Source: Polyangiaceae bacterium (GTDB lineage: Bacteria > Myxococcota_A > Polyangia > Polyangiales > Polyangiaceae). Taken from it: DNA of 64,000 bases. This document shows positions 17,564 through 26,178 of the stretch, one piece after another; the stretch's first letter is position 1; each line of letters starts with the position of its first letter. Where the stretch lies: contig JADJXL010000025.1 of NCBI GenBank assembly GCA_016715885.1, forward strand, positions 744,001 through 808,000, in the 5' to 3' direction. A model generated the notes under the pieces. The model saw only the letters and a list, made by a program, of their open reading frames with translations, was not told the origin of the DNA and searched no databases. The position numbers and the translations under genes are program-made.

Positions 17564-19327
17564 TCAGCGTGGAGCGATCGGCAGGAGCGGCGGCGGGCGA
17601 TGTTCGTCCGATGGAACGGGTCCCGCAGGCGGCGGAACGGGTGCGATCGGTGCGGGCCCTGCCTTCGGTGCCGGCAAGATATATGGATACGCGTTGCGCG
17701 TACTGCACGCATCGTACGGATCGCGATGGAATTCCCAGTGCAGGTACACCCGACCATCGTGCGAAACGATGGCTTCGGGCGCTTTGCCGAACGGCGACGC
17801 TCGGTTCATCGAGTTGAGCGCCACGATGTCGAATGCCGTCATGCCGCTCGGCCTCGTCACGCCCAGACGCACGATCTTCCCCTCGTCTTTGCTCAGGACG
17901 ATCTCGAGATGCGTCACGAGGTTTTTATTGAACGAGTGCCCCTCGGGAAGTCTGTCGAGTGACGCCAAGAACTCTTCCGCGAAGATGGGATGCAGGCGGT
18001 TGTGGATGGTGTTGAGGAACGTCGCGAACGCCGACTGAGCCGCATTGAGGGCCGTTTGATTTCCAACCTTCACCGTCGGTTCGTAGTTCTCGATCGCCGC
18101 TTTGTACCTTCCGAAATTGCCCTTCTCCCACTTGCCGCGATGCGCGCTGCGTCGAGCTGCCCCATCCGCGGCTCGCTCTCGAGCGAGTTTTTCTTTACCA
18201 ACCGTCGCTTCGAAGCCCGGCATCGTGAGGTTCAAATTGGGTGCTCCTGGCTCGCCAGGTGCACCTAGACCAACCGATCCCACTTTCACCGGGCTCTCGT
18301 AACGGCCTCCGGCCTTTTTCTTCTTCGGCTTCGGGCCAGGTCCATCGCCGCCGGGGTTTGCCGGATCGAGCGTAAAACCACCGCGACCACCTTCCGCCGC
18401 GACAACCTCGGGCGATGCGGGACCTCCGCCTCCTGCGCTGCCACGCACTTGGCCGGGCGACGAGTTTGTCGGGGAACTTGCTCGTCCCGCCGCACCCGTG
18501 CCTTGCGCGGTTGCAGGTGGAGCTGCTCGCGGACTGGGCTCGGCAGGCGGCTTTACGGGTTGATGATGTTCGGCGCTCTCGCTTCGTTCGGCTCTTTCAC
18601 CTGGAGCGTTACGCGTGCCGGGTTTGTCCTCGCTCTGCGCCACGTCCTCGTGATCGTCGTTGCCCTCGCCCGTCGTCGCAGGCTTGCGCGCTGCGCCCAT
18701 CGTGGGCTTTTCGTGGTCCTGATCGTGTGACCGGATCCGCGCGACCGTCTCTTCCTTCACGTGATTCGCCTGATCGCCAATGCGACTCGCCGTTGGATTG
18801 TCGGGCTGATCAGGTTTGACGTGTTGCCGCACGGCAATGCGTTTGTCCGGAACGACCGGCGGCGGAGGCGGAGGCGGTTCCTCCTTCGCAACCGCGGGCG
18901 GCGGCGGAGGAGGAGGTGGTGGTGGAGGCGGCGCCGGCGGGGGCGGTGGGGGCGGCGGTGGAGGAGGCGGAGGTTTGACCGCCGGGAGCTTCTTCGGAGG
19001 CTTGATCTCGTTACGCTTCGGCGACTTGATCGCTTCCTCGTCGGGTTTGTCCTCGTCCTTCTTCGTCTCGTCGTCCTGATCCGTGTCGTCTTCCGCCTTG
19101 GGCTCTTCTTTGGCCTCGGGCATCGGCGTGGACGGAAGCTCGATGTCGATTTCCAGTGGATTGTTGTGCGGGCGTAGTCCTTCGCGCACAGCTTCCACGA
19201 GCGACCGAATTTCTGCGCGATCCTCGACGACCTTTGCGACCTCTTCGGCGCCTCGACCGCTCATCACGTGAACGAGCAGCGCCGTCGGGATCCAGAGGAG
19301 CAGGGGAATTTGAGCTTCGCGCGACAT
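17564..19327 (-). CDS. TonB-like protein with long polyproline linker
   Basis: 587 residues from ATG 19327 (MSREAQIP). A single N-terminal hydrophobic segment (IPLLLWIPTALLVHVMSG) is followed by an acidic region, a Lys/Pro region, three nearly pure proline runs (about residues 115-175) and a long charged, Ala/Gly/Pro-rich linker. The C-terminal 150 residues are folded (LHPIFAEEFLASL, LEIVLSKDEGKIVRLGVTRPSG) and have the helix-strand pattern of TonB/TolA C-terminal domains. Such proteins span the periplasm and transmit force from inner-membrane motors to outer-membrane partners. The partner motor is not adjacent. The proline runs probably need EF-P for translation. Confidence 0.78.
   Translation of the reverse strand: MSREAQIPLLLWIPTALLVHVMSGRGAEEVAKVVEDRAEIRSLVEAVREGLRPHNNPLEIDIELPSTPMPEAKEEPKAEDDTDQDDETKKDEDKPDEEAIKSPKRNEIKPPKKLPAVKPPPPPPPPPPPPPAPPPPPPPPPPPPAVAKEEPPPPPPPVVPDKRIAVRQHVKPDQPDNPTASRIGDQANHVKEETVARIRSHDQDHEKPTMGAARKPATTGEGNDDHEDVAQSEDKPGTRNAPGERAERSESAEHHQPVKPPAEPSPRAAPPATAQGTGAAGRASSPTNSSPGQVRGSAGGGGPASPEVVAAEGGRGGFTLDPANPGGDGPGPKPKKKKAGGRYESPVKVGSVGLGAPGEPGAPNLNLTMPGFEATVGKEKLARERAADGAARRSAHRGKWEKGNFGRYKAAIENYEPTVKVGNQTALNAAQSAFATFLNTIHNRLHPIFAEEFLASLDRLPEGHSFNKNLVTHLEIVLSKDEGKIVRLGVTRPSGMTAFDIVALNSMNRASPFGKAPEAIVSHDGRVYLHWEFHRDPYDACSTRNAYPYILPAPKAGPAPIAPVPPPAGPVPSDEHRPPPLLPIAPR
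18859..18976. repeat. G/C homopurine-like simple-sequence tract encoding polyproline
   Basis: On the plus strand this is GGCGGAGG-type repeats with many runs of three or more G; on the coding (minus) strand it is CCN-CCN proline codons. It is interrupted once by the codons for AVAKEE. The plus strand could form G-quadruplexes, and the tract is a likely site of length variation between strains. Confidence 0.8.
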
Positions 19328-19571
19328 GCCGGTTGTTTGGCTTCCGGACGGCAAGTGAAGCGCCCGAAAAACCAGTCCGGGCACTTGGACGTAGTGGGAA
19401 CGAAATCCCTCTATCCGACGAGGAAAATCCCAGCGCGGACGCCTCGAACCAGTGTCGAGGTCGTCAATCACCGGAAAGCCGAAAGTAGCATTCACCCCCG
19501 CCGACAGCAACGAAGAGCGCCCGACAAACAGCGTCAAAAGGCGACGAAATTTTCAACCACGGTAATGCTCA

Positions 19572-20417
19572 TCAAGCCTTGGTGATGGCTTCCCAGTGAT
19601 CCGCGATCTCCTGGGCCGTCCACGCTGAGCCCTCATCTTTGAACTTCCCGGCGCTTTGCACGACTTTGTACGCGAACATCTGTGAACCCGTGACGGCGAG
19701 CACGTGTCCGGTCTTGTCTCCACACAAGTCGGACGCAAGAAACAATGCGGCCGGGGCGATGTGATCGGGCGTGAGCGAATCCATGCCCGCACGAAACATC
19801 GGCAGGTCTTCCGTCATGCGCGTCTTTGCGACCGGCGCGAGCGCGTTGACGGTGATGCGATGCTTTTGCAGCTCGATCGCAGCCGTACGAGTGAAGCCGT
19901 AGATGCCTGCTTTGGCCGCGGCGTAGTTGCTTTGCCCAAAGTTGCCGAGCATGCCCGAGACGCTCGTGGTGTTGACGATGCGTCCACCGCCGCCCTGGGC
20001 AATCATTTGACGTGCAACGAGTTGCGTACACAAGAACGTGCCCTTCAAGTGCACTTCGATCACGCGGTCCCACTGCTCTTCCTCCATCTTGAGCAGCGTC
20101 TTGTCCCGCAGGATGCCCGCGTTGTTCACGAGGATATCGACGCGGCCGAACGCATCGAGTGCCGTACGCAGAATCCCCGCAGCTCCCTCTGCCGTCGCGA
20201 CCGTATCGACGCTGGCTACGGCGCTGCCCCCGGCCTGTTTGATCTCGTCGGCAACGACTCGCGCCATCGCATCGCTCGAACCGGTGCCATCGCGTGCACC
20301 GCCCACGTCGTTGACGACGACGCTGGCGCCTTCGCGCGCGAAAAGCAGCGCCTCCGACCGGCCGATTCCGCCCCCTGCACCCGTGATGATGGCAACTTTG
20401 CCGTCGAGCAGACCCAT
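19572..20417 (-). CDS. Short-chain dehydrogenase/reductase, 3-hydroxyacyl-CoA dehydrogenase-like
   Basis: 281 residues from ATG 20417, preceded by an excellent GAGGAGGAAACGC. Classical SDR motifs: TGAGGGIG (12-19) for NAD(P), NNAG (98-101), Ser near 152, and YxxxK as Tyr165/Lys169. The C-terminal part (GDKTGHVLAVTGSQMFAYKVVQSAGKF) resembles the (3R)-hydroxyacyl-CoA dehydrogenase domain of peroxisomal multifunctional enzyme type 2, so a fatty-acid or steroid beta-oxidation role is likely. It is not in an evident operon: 244 nt of gene-free sequence separate it from the TonB-like gene, and upstream lies a divergent plus-strand gene. Confidence 0.9.
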   Translation of the reverse strand: MGLLDGKVAIITGAGGGIGRSEALLFAREGASVVVNDVGGARDGTGSSDAMARVVADEIKQAGGSAVASVDTVATAEGAAGILRTALDAFGRVDILVNNAGILRDKTLLKMEEEQWDRVIEVHLKGTFLCTQLVARQMIAQGGGGRIVNTTSVSGMLGNFGQSNYAAAKAGIYGFTRTAAIELQKHRITVNALAPVAKTRMTEDLPMFRAGMDSLTPDHIAPAALFLASDLCGDKTGHVLAVTGSQMFAYKVVQSAGKFKDEGSAWTAQEIADHWEAITKA

Positions 20418-20585
20418 GCGTTTCCTCCTCATCGGCAGAGCCGATCGTGAGCATCTCGTGCCGCGCAGAATGGCACACGAAGCGCACCTTGCTCTCTTGT
20501 TTTCACCATCCGCAGCGACCAAAACCTCGCGGCCGGTGCGCCCGTTGCTTGCCCATCTCCCCTCGCACGTGTAACGACCCAGCGC

Positions 20586-20750
20586 GTGACGGCGCTTCAA
20601 CTAAAAACCGAACGACCACCTGTAGGGCTCGAGCGCGGCCTTTGGTCAGCGCCGCGATGGGCCGTCGCTGCGCTCGGAATCGCCGTCATCATCGGCGCAC
20701 TCGGTTACCTCGTTTGGCGAGTCAAACGCTACCGGAGTCGCAAATCGTGA
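20586..20750 (+). CDS. Small single-pass membrane protein (54 aa)
   Basis: GTG 20586 to TGA 20750 encodes 54 residues: a soluble N-terminal part (TALQLKTERPPVGLERG), one membrane helix (WAVAALGIAVIIGALGYLVW) and a strongly basic tail (RVKRYRSRKS), so the C-terminus should be cytoplasmic. It ends 13 nt before the flippase-like gene on the same strand and may be co-translated with it. No family recognised. There is no strong Shine-Dalgarno sequence, which lowers confidence. Confidence 0.55.
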   Translation: MTALQLKTERPPVGLERGLWSAPRWAVAALGIAVIIGALGYLVWRVKRYRSRKS

Positions 20751-20763
20751 ACGGAGCGTCCAA

Positions 20764-21825
20764 GTGAACAGACTCGCGCGTCGTGTCCTGTCGGTGATGC
20801 TGCTCGGCGTACTCATCTACGGCGTGCTCGTGCTGTATCGCGACACGAACGAGATCGGTGCGCTGCTTTCACGCTACGCCTGGTCCACCTTCGCCCTCGC
20901 CTGCGCCCTCGCCTTCGGCAACTACCTCCTGCGTTTTCTCAAGTGGGAGTACTACCTCGCGCGGCTCGACATCCGCGGCATCCCCAAGCTCGACAGTCTG
21001 CTCGTGTTCCTCTCCGGGTTTGTCTTGACCGTAACGCCCGGTAAGGTCGGGGAAGTCTTCAAGTCGGTGATTTTGTTTCAGCTCAAAAAAGTTCCCATCG
21101 AGCGAACGGCACCGATCGTCATTGCGGAACGCGTCACGGATCTCATCGGCATCATCGCGATCATCACCATCGGCAGCTCGAGCTTTGCCGGCGGCCTCGT
21201 TTGGGCAGGGTTTGGCACGGCCACGGTCATCGCACTGCTCGTCTTCATCGCTTTCCCGCGCGTGAGCACGCCATTCGTCAACCTGCTACCTCGTTTGCCC
21301 GGACCGCTCGGGCGCGTAGGCGTTCGGCTGGCGCCCAAGATCGACGAAGCGCTGCGAGGCTTGCGCGCGATCGTCGCTCCCGCGCAACTCGTGTGGCCAA
21401 CGCTCTTGTCCATCGTGGCGTGGTCGCTCGAAGGGATCGGCCTATGGGTGATCCTGCAAGGGTTTGGCGAGACGGCCTCGTCGCTCGCACGCACGATGTT
21501 TTTCTATTCGACCGCGACGCTTGCAGGAGCGCTCGTGCCTGTTCCCGGAGGCCTGGGTGTCACGGAAAAACTGCTCGAAGAACAGATGGCACGCCTGGGT
21601 GGTGTGCCGGCGGCAACCGCAACGGCCTCGATGATTCTCATTCGCTTCGCGACGCTCTGGTTTGCCGTGGCCGTCGGCTTCGCAGCGCTCGGCCTGCTTC
21701 GAGCGCGCCATGGCCGAGCCGTTCTCGGGGGCGAACCCACGCCGCCGCGCGAGCTCGACGTTTCCCAACCCCTCGCAACTTCGCCTACTACATCACCACT
21801 CGATGGCGCTTCGGACGCTCGATAG
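20764..21825 (+). CDS. UPF0104/lysylphosphatidylglycerol-synthase-type membrane protein (flippase-like)
   Basis: 353 residues from GTG 20764, with GGAG about 8 nt upstream. About eight membrane helices. The motifs FVLTVTPGKVGEVFKS and VPVPGGLGVTE are hallmarks of the UPF0104/DUF2156-less flippase-like family, which includes the membrane part of MprF and glycosyltransferase-associated proteins. There is no soluble aminoacyl-transferase domain, so this is a lone transporter-type subunit, probably for a lipid or lipid-linked sugar. The small membrane protein at 20586 directly precedes it. 21826-21958 downstream has no gene. Confidence 0.87.
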   Translation: MNRLARRVLSVMLLGVLIYGVLVLYRDTNEIGALLSRYAWSTFALACALAFGNYLLRFLKWEYYLARLDIRGIPKLDSLLVFLSGFVLTVTPGKVGEVFKSVILFQLKKVPIERTAPIVIAERVTDLIGIIAIITIGSSSFAGGLVWAGFGTATVIALLVFIAFPRVSTPFVNLLPRLPGPLGRVGVRLAPKIDEALRGLRAIVAPAQLVWPTLLSIVAWSLEGIGLWVILQGFGETASSLARTMFFYSTATLAGALVPVPGGLGVTEKLLEEQMARLGGVPAATATASMILIRFATLWFAVAVGFAALGLLRARHGRAVLGGEPTPPRELDVSQPLATSPTTSPLDGASDAR

Positions 21826-21958
21826 CCGACACTTCGCCAGGCGGAATCTCTTGACAGATTGCGTCTGTTGGCGATCGGCTGATACACAGCCTTCATGGGC
21901 AATTGCCCCTAAGGCGCCCAAGGACCGCCCCCCTTCGCGGGCACGCTGAGACGACACC

Positions 21959-22558
21959 ATGGCAACCATCGAACGAGGCATCGCACTTGTGCAGCGGGTC
22001 ATCGCAGCCCACAAGGCCCGGCCGTCCGGAGAAGCCGTCGTCGGAGCAAGCCCGGCCGCGCTCGACGCGCTCGAGTCGAAGCTCATGGTGGAACTACCGC
22101 CCACGCTCCGCACCTTCCTCTCGTACGACTTCACGTTCGCGAGCCTTGGTAAACGCTTCAAAGGTCGACACCGATTCGGCACCGATCCGCGTGCGCCAAA
22201 CCCAAAGATCACGTCCGTCCGCAAGCTCGCCGAAGCCATGGTCGAGCTCGGGTGGACCGACTCGCGCATCCGCAAAAAGGTCGTCCGATTGCCAAACAAA
22301 CCCGGACACCCCTGGAACGCGCTCTACCTCGGAGAAGCAAGGCGCGACGGAGAGCTCGTCATCCTCGGCCTCGAGGCCGAAGAAACGAACGTCCGCGTCT
22401 TTCCTCGTTACACGGGCTTCGACTTGTACCTCGCTCATCAACTCGGGCTCGCACGCTTCACGGAAAGCCAGCTCCTCGACGATCTCGAGTCCCACATCGC
22501 GCACAATCCCGAGCTCGGCGCCGGCGAAGACGACGACGACGACGGAGCGGACTACTAA
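21959..22558 (+). CDS. SMI1/KNR4-like protein
   Basis: 199 residues from ATG 21959. The region PAALDALESKLMVELPPTLRTFLSYDF (about residues 30-56) has the typical start of the SMI1/KNR4 fold, found widely in bacterial immunity and toxin-associated proteins. The C-terminus ends in an Asp run (GEDDDDDGADY). No toxin gene is adjacent; the next gene is a pseudouridine synthase starting 8 nt later. A housekeeping or orphan immunity function are both possible. Confidence 0.65.
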   Translation: MATIERGIALVQRVIAAHKARPSGEAVVGASPAALDALESKLMVELPPTLRTFLSYDFTFASLGKRFKGRHRFGTDPRAPNPKITSVRKLAEAMVELGWTDSRIRKKVVRLPNKPGHPWNALYLGEARRDGELVILGLEAEETNVRVFPRYTGFDLYLAHQLGLARFTESQLLDDLESHIAHNPELGAGEDDDDDGADY

Positions 22559-22566
22559 AGAATCCC

Positions 22567-23616
22567 GTGCGGCGCCCGCCCATCTCCGTTTCCGAAACAC
22601 ACGCTCGACATTCGAAACCGATCTCCGACGCAGCGTCGACATTCACGCTCGTCGTAGAGCCAGGTGATCCTCGCGATCGCTTGGACAAACTCGTCGTTCG
22701 TCTCTGCGAACGTGCTGGTTGCCCGACGTCGAGGTCCACGGTGCAGCGGTGGATCGAACACGGCCACGTCCTCGTCGATGGACAGTCTGGTCGAGCCGCA
22801 TCCGCAGTCCCCATCGGCGCCCATGTTTCCATCACGCCCGAGCAGCCTGAGCCGACGCGCGCCGAACCGGATGCGTCCATCAAGCTCGATGTGATTTACG
22901 AAGACGAGCATCTCTTGGTCGTGGACAAACCTGCGGGACTCGTCGTTCATCCAGCGCGAGGACACGCGGACGGAACGCTGGTGAACGCGCTCTTGGGACG
23001 CGGCGGCTTCGAACGCGCGAGTGCCGATCCGCTCGATCGCGAAGGTCACCTGCGACCGGGCATCGTGCATCGAATCGACAAGGACACGAGCGGACTGCTC
23101 GTGGTGGCGAAAGATGCGCAAACGCGTGAAGCGCTGAAAACGCTCTTCGCAGAACACGACATCGAACGCGAGTACGTCGCGATCGTCGTGGGCTCGATCA
23201 ACGACGCGACGTTCGACACGCTTCACGGGAGGCATCCGACCGATCGCTTGCGCTTCACGACGCGCGTGGAAACCGGCAAACGCGCGATCACACACGTGCG
23301 CGTGCTCGAACGGTTTACCCTCGCAACGTTCGTCGCGTGCCGGCTGGATACGGGACGCACGCATCAGATCCGCGTGCATCTTGCCGAACGAGGCAAAGCA
23401 CCGATTCTTGGCGACGCGCTGTACGGAAAACCGCCGAAGGATCCGAAGTTGCGAGCCATCGCCGACGAACTCGGACGGCAAGCACTTCACGCACGGCGGC
23501 TAGGGTTTGTCCACCCAACGACGGGCAAACGTCTGTCGTTCGATAGTCCGTTGCCGAAAGACATGGCGCAGGCGCTCGCGAGCCTGCGCGCTCTCGTTAC
23601 CAAATCTTCGACTTGA
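22567..23616 (+). CDS. RluD-type 23S rRNA pseudouridine synthase
   Basis: 349 residues from GTG 22567. After a short N-terminal extension an S4 RNA-binding domain (DRLDKLVVRL, HGHVLVDGQSG) is followed by the RluA/RluD catalytic domain with HRIDKDTSGLLVVAK (about 168-182), whose Asp is the nucleophile. EDEHLLVVDKPAGLVVHP and RLDTGRTHQIRVHLA are also standard family motifs. It should convert uridines of 23S rRNA helix 69 (RluD) or another rRNA site. The stop region overlaps the convergent 87-aa gene by 20 bp. Confidence 0.93.
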   Translation: MRRPPISVSETHARHSKPISDAASTFTLVVEPGDPRDRLDKLVVRLCERAGCPTSRSTVQRWIEHGHVLVDGQSGRAASAVPIGAHVSITPEQPEPTRAEPDASIKLDVIYEDEHLLVVDKPAGLVVHPARGHADGTLVNALLGRGGFERASADPLDREGHLRPGIVHRIDKDTSGLLVVAKDAQTREALKTLFAEHDIEREYVAIVVGSINDATFDTLHGRHPTDRLRFTTRVETGKRAITHVRVLERFTLATFVACRLDTGRTHQIRVHLAERGKAPILGDALYGKPPKDPKLRAIADELGRQALHARRLGFVHPTTGKRLSFDSPLPKDMAQALASLRALVTKSST

Positions 23617-23860
23617 TGTGCCCCTTCGACTTCACGAGGATGTCGACGATGGCGCGGTCGTAGAAGTTCTTCGCGTAAAGATCAGGCGAAACGCGGCTCT
23701 TGAACAGCGCTCGTCCTTCTTCGATTTCTTCCGCGAGCACCGTGAAGAGATCGTCGTTTTGGATCCCTCCGACGATTTTTTCTTCGTTGTAGAGCGAGAG
23801 GTCGCTCGCGATGGCACGCGCCAATCGGCGAGCCGCTTCCTCGGTCTCGATCAGGGGCAT
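23597..23860 (-). CDS. Small conserved-looking cytoplasmic protein, unknown function
   Basis: 87 residues from ATG 23860, preceded by GGAGG about 10 nt upstream. Helical and charged: an N-terminal Glu/Ala/Arg helix (ETEEAARRLARAIASDLSLYNEEKI) and a C-terminal FYDRAIVDILVKSKGHIKSKIW. No signal peptide. Its 3' end overlaps the convergent rluD-like gene by 20 bp. I cannot name the family. Confidence 0.75.
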   Translation of the reverse strand: MPLIETEEAARRLARAIASDLSLYNEEKIVGGIQNDDLFTVLAEEIEEGRALFKSRVSPDLYAKNFYDRAIVDILVKSKGHIKSKIW

Positions 23861-23920
23861 CGGGGTATTCCTCCGGGTGGCCGCGGCTAGAATGCGCGGG
23901 TTCGCGCGGCATGTCAAAAG

Positions 23921-25372
23921 TCACGAGACAGTAGGCGTCGCGACCCGTTCTTGTGTGACGTCGCCCGCTTCGGATCGCTGCGGCGACAGCGCCAGAACCG
24001 CGACACCCACGAGCAGCGGGAACGTGACCATTCCGTACCGCCCGGCACCGAAGAAAACGGCGTGAATCATGGCGGTCATGCCCACCACGATGACGGCAGA
24101 GCTCGACAAGATGGGTCCACGCACAAGCTCCGGGCCGCGAAGAAGCGCGGCGAGAACGAAGGCGACGTAACTCACCCAAGCATGGGTTTGGAACAGAAAC
24201 ACGAGCCCAACGAGCCCAACGAACAAGCCTGCTTTCGACAAAACCGAAGCTCGCCGAAGCTGCGACAGTCGCCAAGAACCTTTTGAGGCCCAAAGAAGTG
24301 CAAGCAGGAGGACGCCTCGCTCGTACACCGTCTCGAGCCCGCCTAGCACCACCTTGCACCGATCACCGCACGCTGATCCGTTCGATTCGTGCAGATACCA
24401 GCCCGCTGCGCCGCAATAGTCGAACGTTGCGGCAAGCTTGCGAGGCACGAGCGCAAGCCACTCCGTAGGGTTTTGCGCGATGTAACGCCTTGCAGCTCGA
24501 CCGAAGCATTCATCCTTGGCGGCTTCGTCCCAAACTTCGCGACACTCGAAGGGAACCTTCACGGGCGACCACGCCCCCGTCGATGCCGTGTCGGCACCGA
24601 TGAGCAAGTTCCATCCACCGTTGTAACTGACGAGTGCGCAACTGCCCATGCGAGCGCAATTGCGAGCGGTCCACGGTGCGACCAGGACAAACGTCGCGAT
24701 CGTCGCCGTAGCGACGGCCAAGACGACACGCTTCCAAGACGATTTGCCGAACCACGGAGCCACTGCGACGAATGCAAAAAGTGGAGCAAATACGATGCTT
24801 TGCGGGCGCACGAGCGATGCGGCTCCCACGACGAAACCGAGCAGCACGAGCCACTTCCACGTTGCTCGCAATCGAGCATCACGCGACGCATCGCGCAGAC
24901 ATGCAGCGGCCCACGCTGCACACGTGACGAGCGATGCAGTGACGCCTTCACTCATCAGCGCAGGCGTGTACGCAACGAGTCCCGGATGTACGGCGACGAG
25001 AAGCCCTGCGACGAGCGCGAGTCGCGGTGTCGTTGCGCGCAGAGCCATGCGATGCACGGCAACTGCCGCAAGCGATCCAATCGCTGCATTGAGCGCCATC
25101 GCCACACCTGGATGCGAGCCAAAGAGCGCATACGCGGCACCAACGAGCGCCGGATATCCCACGGGATAATGCGCAGCAAAGGTGACCACTCCATCCGGCC
25201 AGAGCCACGTGTAGCCATGGCCATCGGCGATTCGTTGCGCGATGCGGTGGTAGAACGATCCGTCCGCGGTCGGCGGAAATCGCGACGCTGCCCAGACGAC
25301 GACGGCAGCTCGTAGCGCGAGCGCCACGCCGAGCACGATCCATGAATCACGACGGCGTGGTTCGACGTTCAC
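23921..25372 (-). CDS. GT39/ArnT-type integral membrane glycosyltransferase
   Basis: 483 residues from GTG 25372; that GTG overlaps the maf stop as GTGA, so the pair is likely translationally coupled. About ten membrane helices. The first periplasmic loop has the DxxxY-type acidic segment (TADGSFYHRIAQRIADG) and HYPVGYPALVGAAYALFG, the standard layout of dolichyl-phosphate-mannose mannosyltransferase-like (PMT/ArnT) enzymes that use polyprenyl-phosphate sugars. A soluble periplasmic stretch (about residues 240-330) contains several Cys. Acceptor unknown. Confidence 0.85.
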   Translation of the reverse strand: MNVEPRRRDSWIVLGVALALRAAVVVWAASRFPPTADGSFYHRIAQRIADGHGYTWLWPDGVVTFAAHYPVGYPALVGAAYALFGSHPGVAMALNAAIGSLAAVAVHRMALRATTPRLALVAGLLVAVHPGLVAYTPALMSEGVTASLVTCAAWAAACLRDASRDARLRATWKWLVLLGFVVGAASLVRPQSIVFAPLFAFVAVAPWFGKSSWKRVVLAVATATIATFVLVAPWTARNCARMGSCALVSYNGGWNLLIGADTASTGAWSPVKVPFECREVWDEAAKDECFGRAARRYIAQNPTEWLALVPRKLAATFDYCGAAGWYLHESNGSACGDRCKVVLGGLETVYERGVLLLALLWASKGSWRLSQLRRASVLSKAGLFVGLVGLVFLFQTHAWVSYVAFVLAALLRGPELVRGPILSSSAVIVVGMTAMIHAVFFGAGRYGMVTFPLLVGVAVLALSPQRSEAGDVTQERVATPTVS

Positions 25373-25986
25373 GACACAGACGTGCGCGGAAAGCGCCCCA
25401 AGAGTCCCACGCGACGCAACGCCGCAACGACCTCGCACGCAGGCAAACCCACGACGTTCGAGTACGAGCCTTCGATGCGCGACACGGCAAACGCCCCGAT
25501 GCCTTGAATCGCGTAGGCACCAGCTTTGTCGAGCCCTTCGCCCGTTGCCGCATACGCAGCGATCTCGTCTTCACCGAGCGCGCGAAACGTCACACGCGTG
25601 CAAACGGTTTCAGCATGCAAAGCACCACTCGGGTCTTCGCCCGACGCGATCGCGAAACGTGTCCAGACCTCGTGATCGCGACCGCTGAGGGCCGCGATCA
25701 TCGCGCGCGCGTCATCGCAATCCGCAGGCTTTCCAAGAACGGATCCATCGAGAATCACGCTGGTGTCGGCAACGAGCACCGCACCGCAGCCAGATGCGTG
25801 TTGCGCCGCGCTCGAGAGTTTGTCCGCCGTGATGCGCTCGAGGTACGCCGCCGCGGATTCGCCCGCGCGCATGCGTTCGTCGACATCGAGCGACACGATG
25901 CGGAGAGGCAAGCCCAGCGTCGTCAGAATCTCCCTTCGCCGAGGGGACCCCGATCCCAAGAGGAGTGGGCGTGTTTCGTCGATCAT
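25369..25986 (-). CDS. maf: Maf-family nucleotide pyrophosphatase
   Basis: 205 residues from ATG 25986. N-terminal SGSPRRREIL, AGESAAAYLERITADK, ADTSVILDGSVLGKP and the C-terminal YAIQGIGAFAVSRIEGSYSNVVGLP are the conserved blocks of Maf proteins, which hydrolyse noncanonical or bulk nucleoside triphosphates to the monophosphates. The TGA overlaps the glycosyltransferase start. Upstream lies a divergent gene (26179) with about 190 nt between, holding no gene but presumably both promoters. Confidence 0.94.
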   Translation of the reverse strand: MIDETRPLLLGSGSPRRREILTTLGLPLRIVSLDVDERMRAGESAAAYLERITADKLSSAAQHASGCGAVLVADTSVILDGSVLGKPADCDDARAMIAALSGRDHEVWTRFAIASGEDPSGALHAETVCTRVTFRALGEDEIAAYAATGEGLDKAGAYAIQGIGAFAVSRIEGSYSNVVGLPACEVVAALRRVGLLGRFPRTSVS

Positions 25987-26178
25987 TCGACGCTCGTCCT
26001 TCAGCGCGGCGGCCTTGGATGGCCCCGCGAGGCGCCTTTCGTATCACGCTCGCGCGGGAGTGCGAACTCGGGGCACTTGGCGTTTTGACTCCGCCCAAAA
26101 ACGAAGTAGACGTCTCGCAGCATCCGCCTGTTCGTTCGCAGCCGAAGCGGCGTCGTACGACCCGGATGCACGCAGGTC

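Noticed and set aside
18761..19177. Plus-strand Arg-rich and Gly-rich frames across the proline tract
   Set aside because: They are antisense to the TonB-like gene and consist of poly-Arg or poly-Gly from the repeat; no real protein features.
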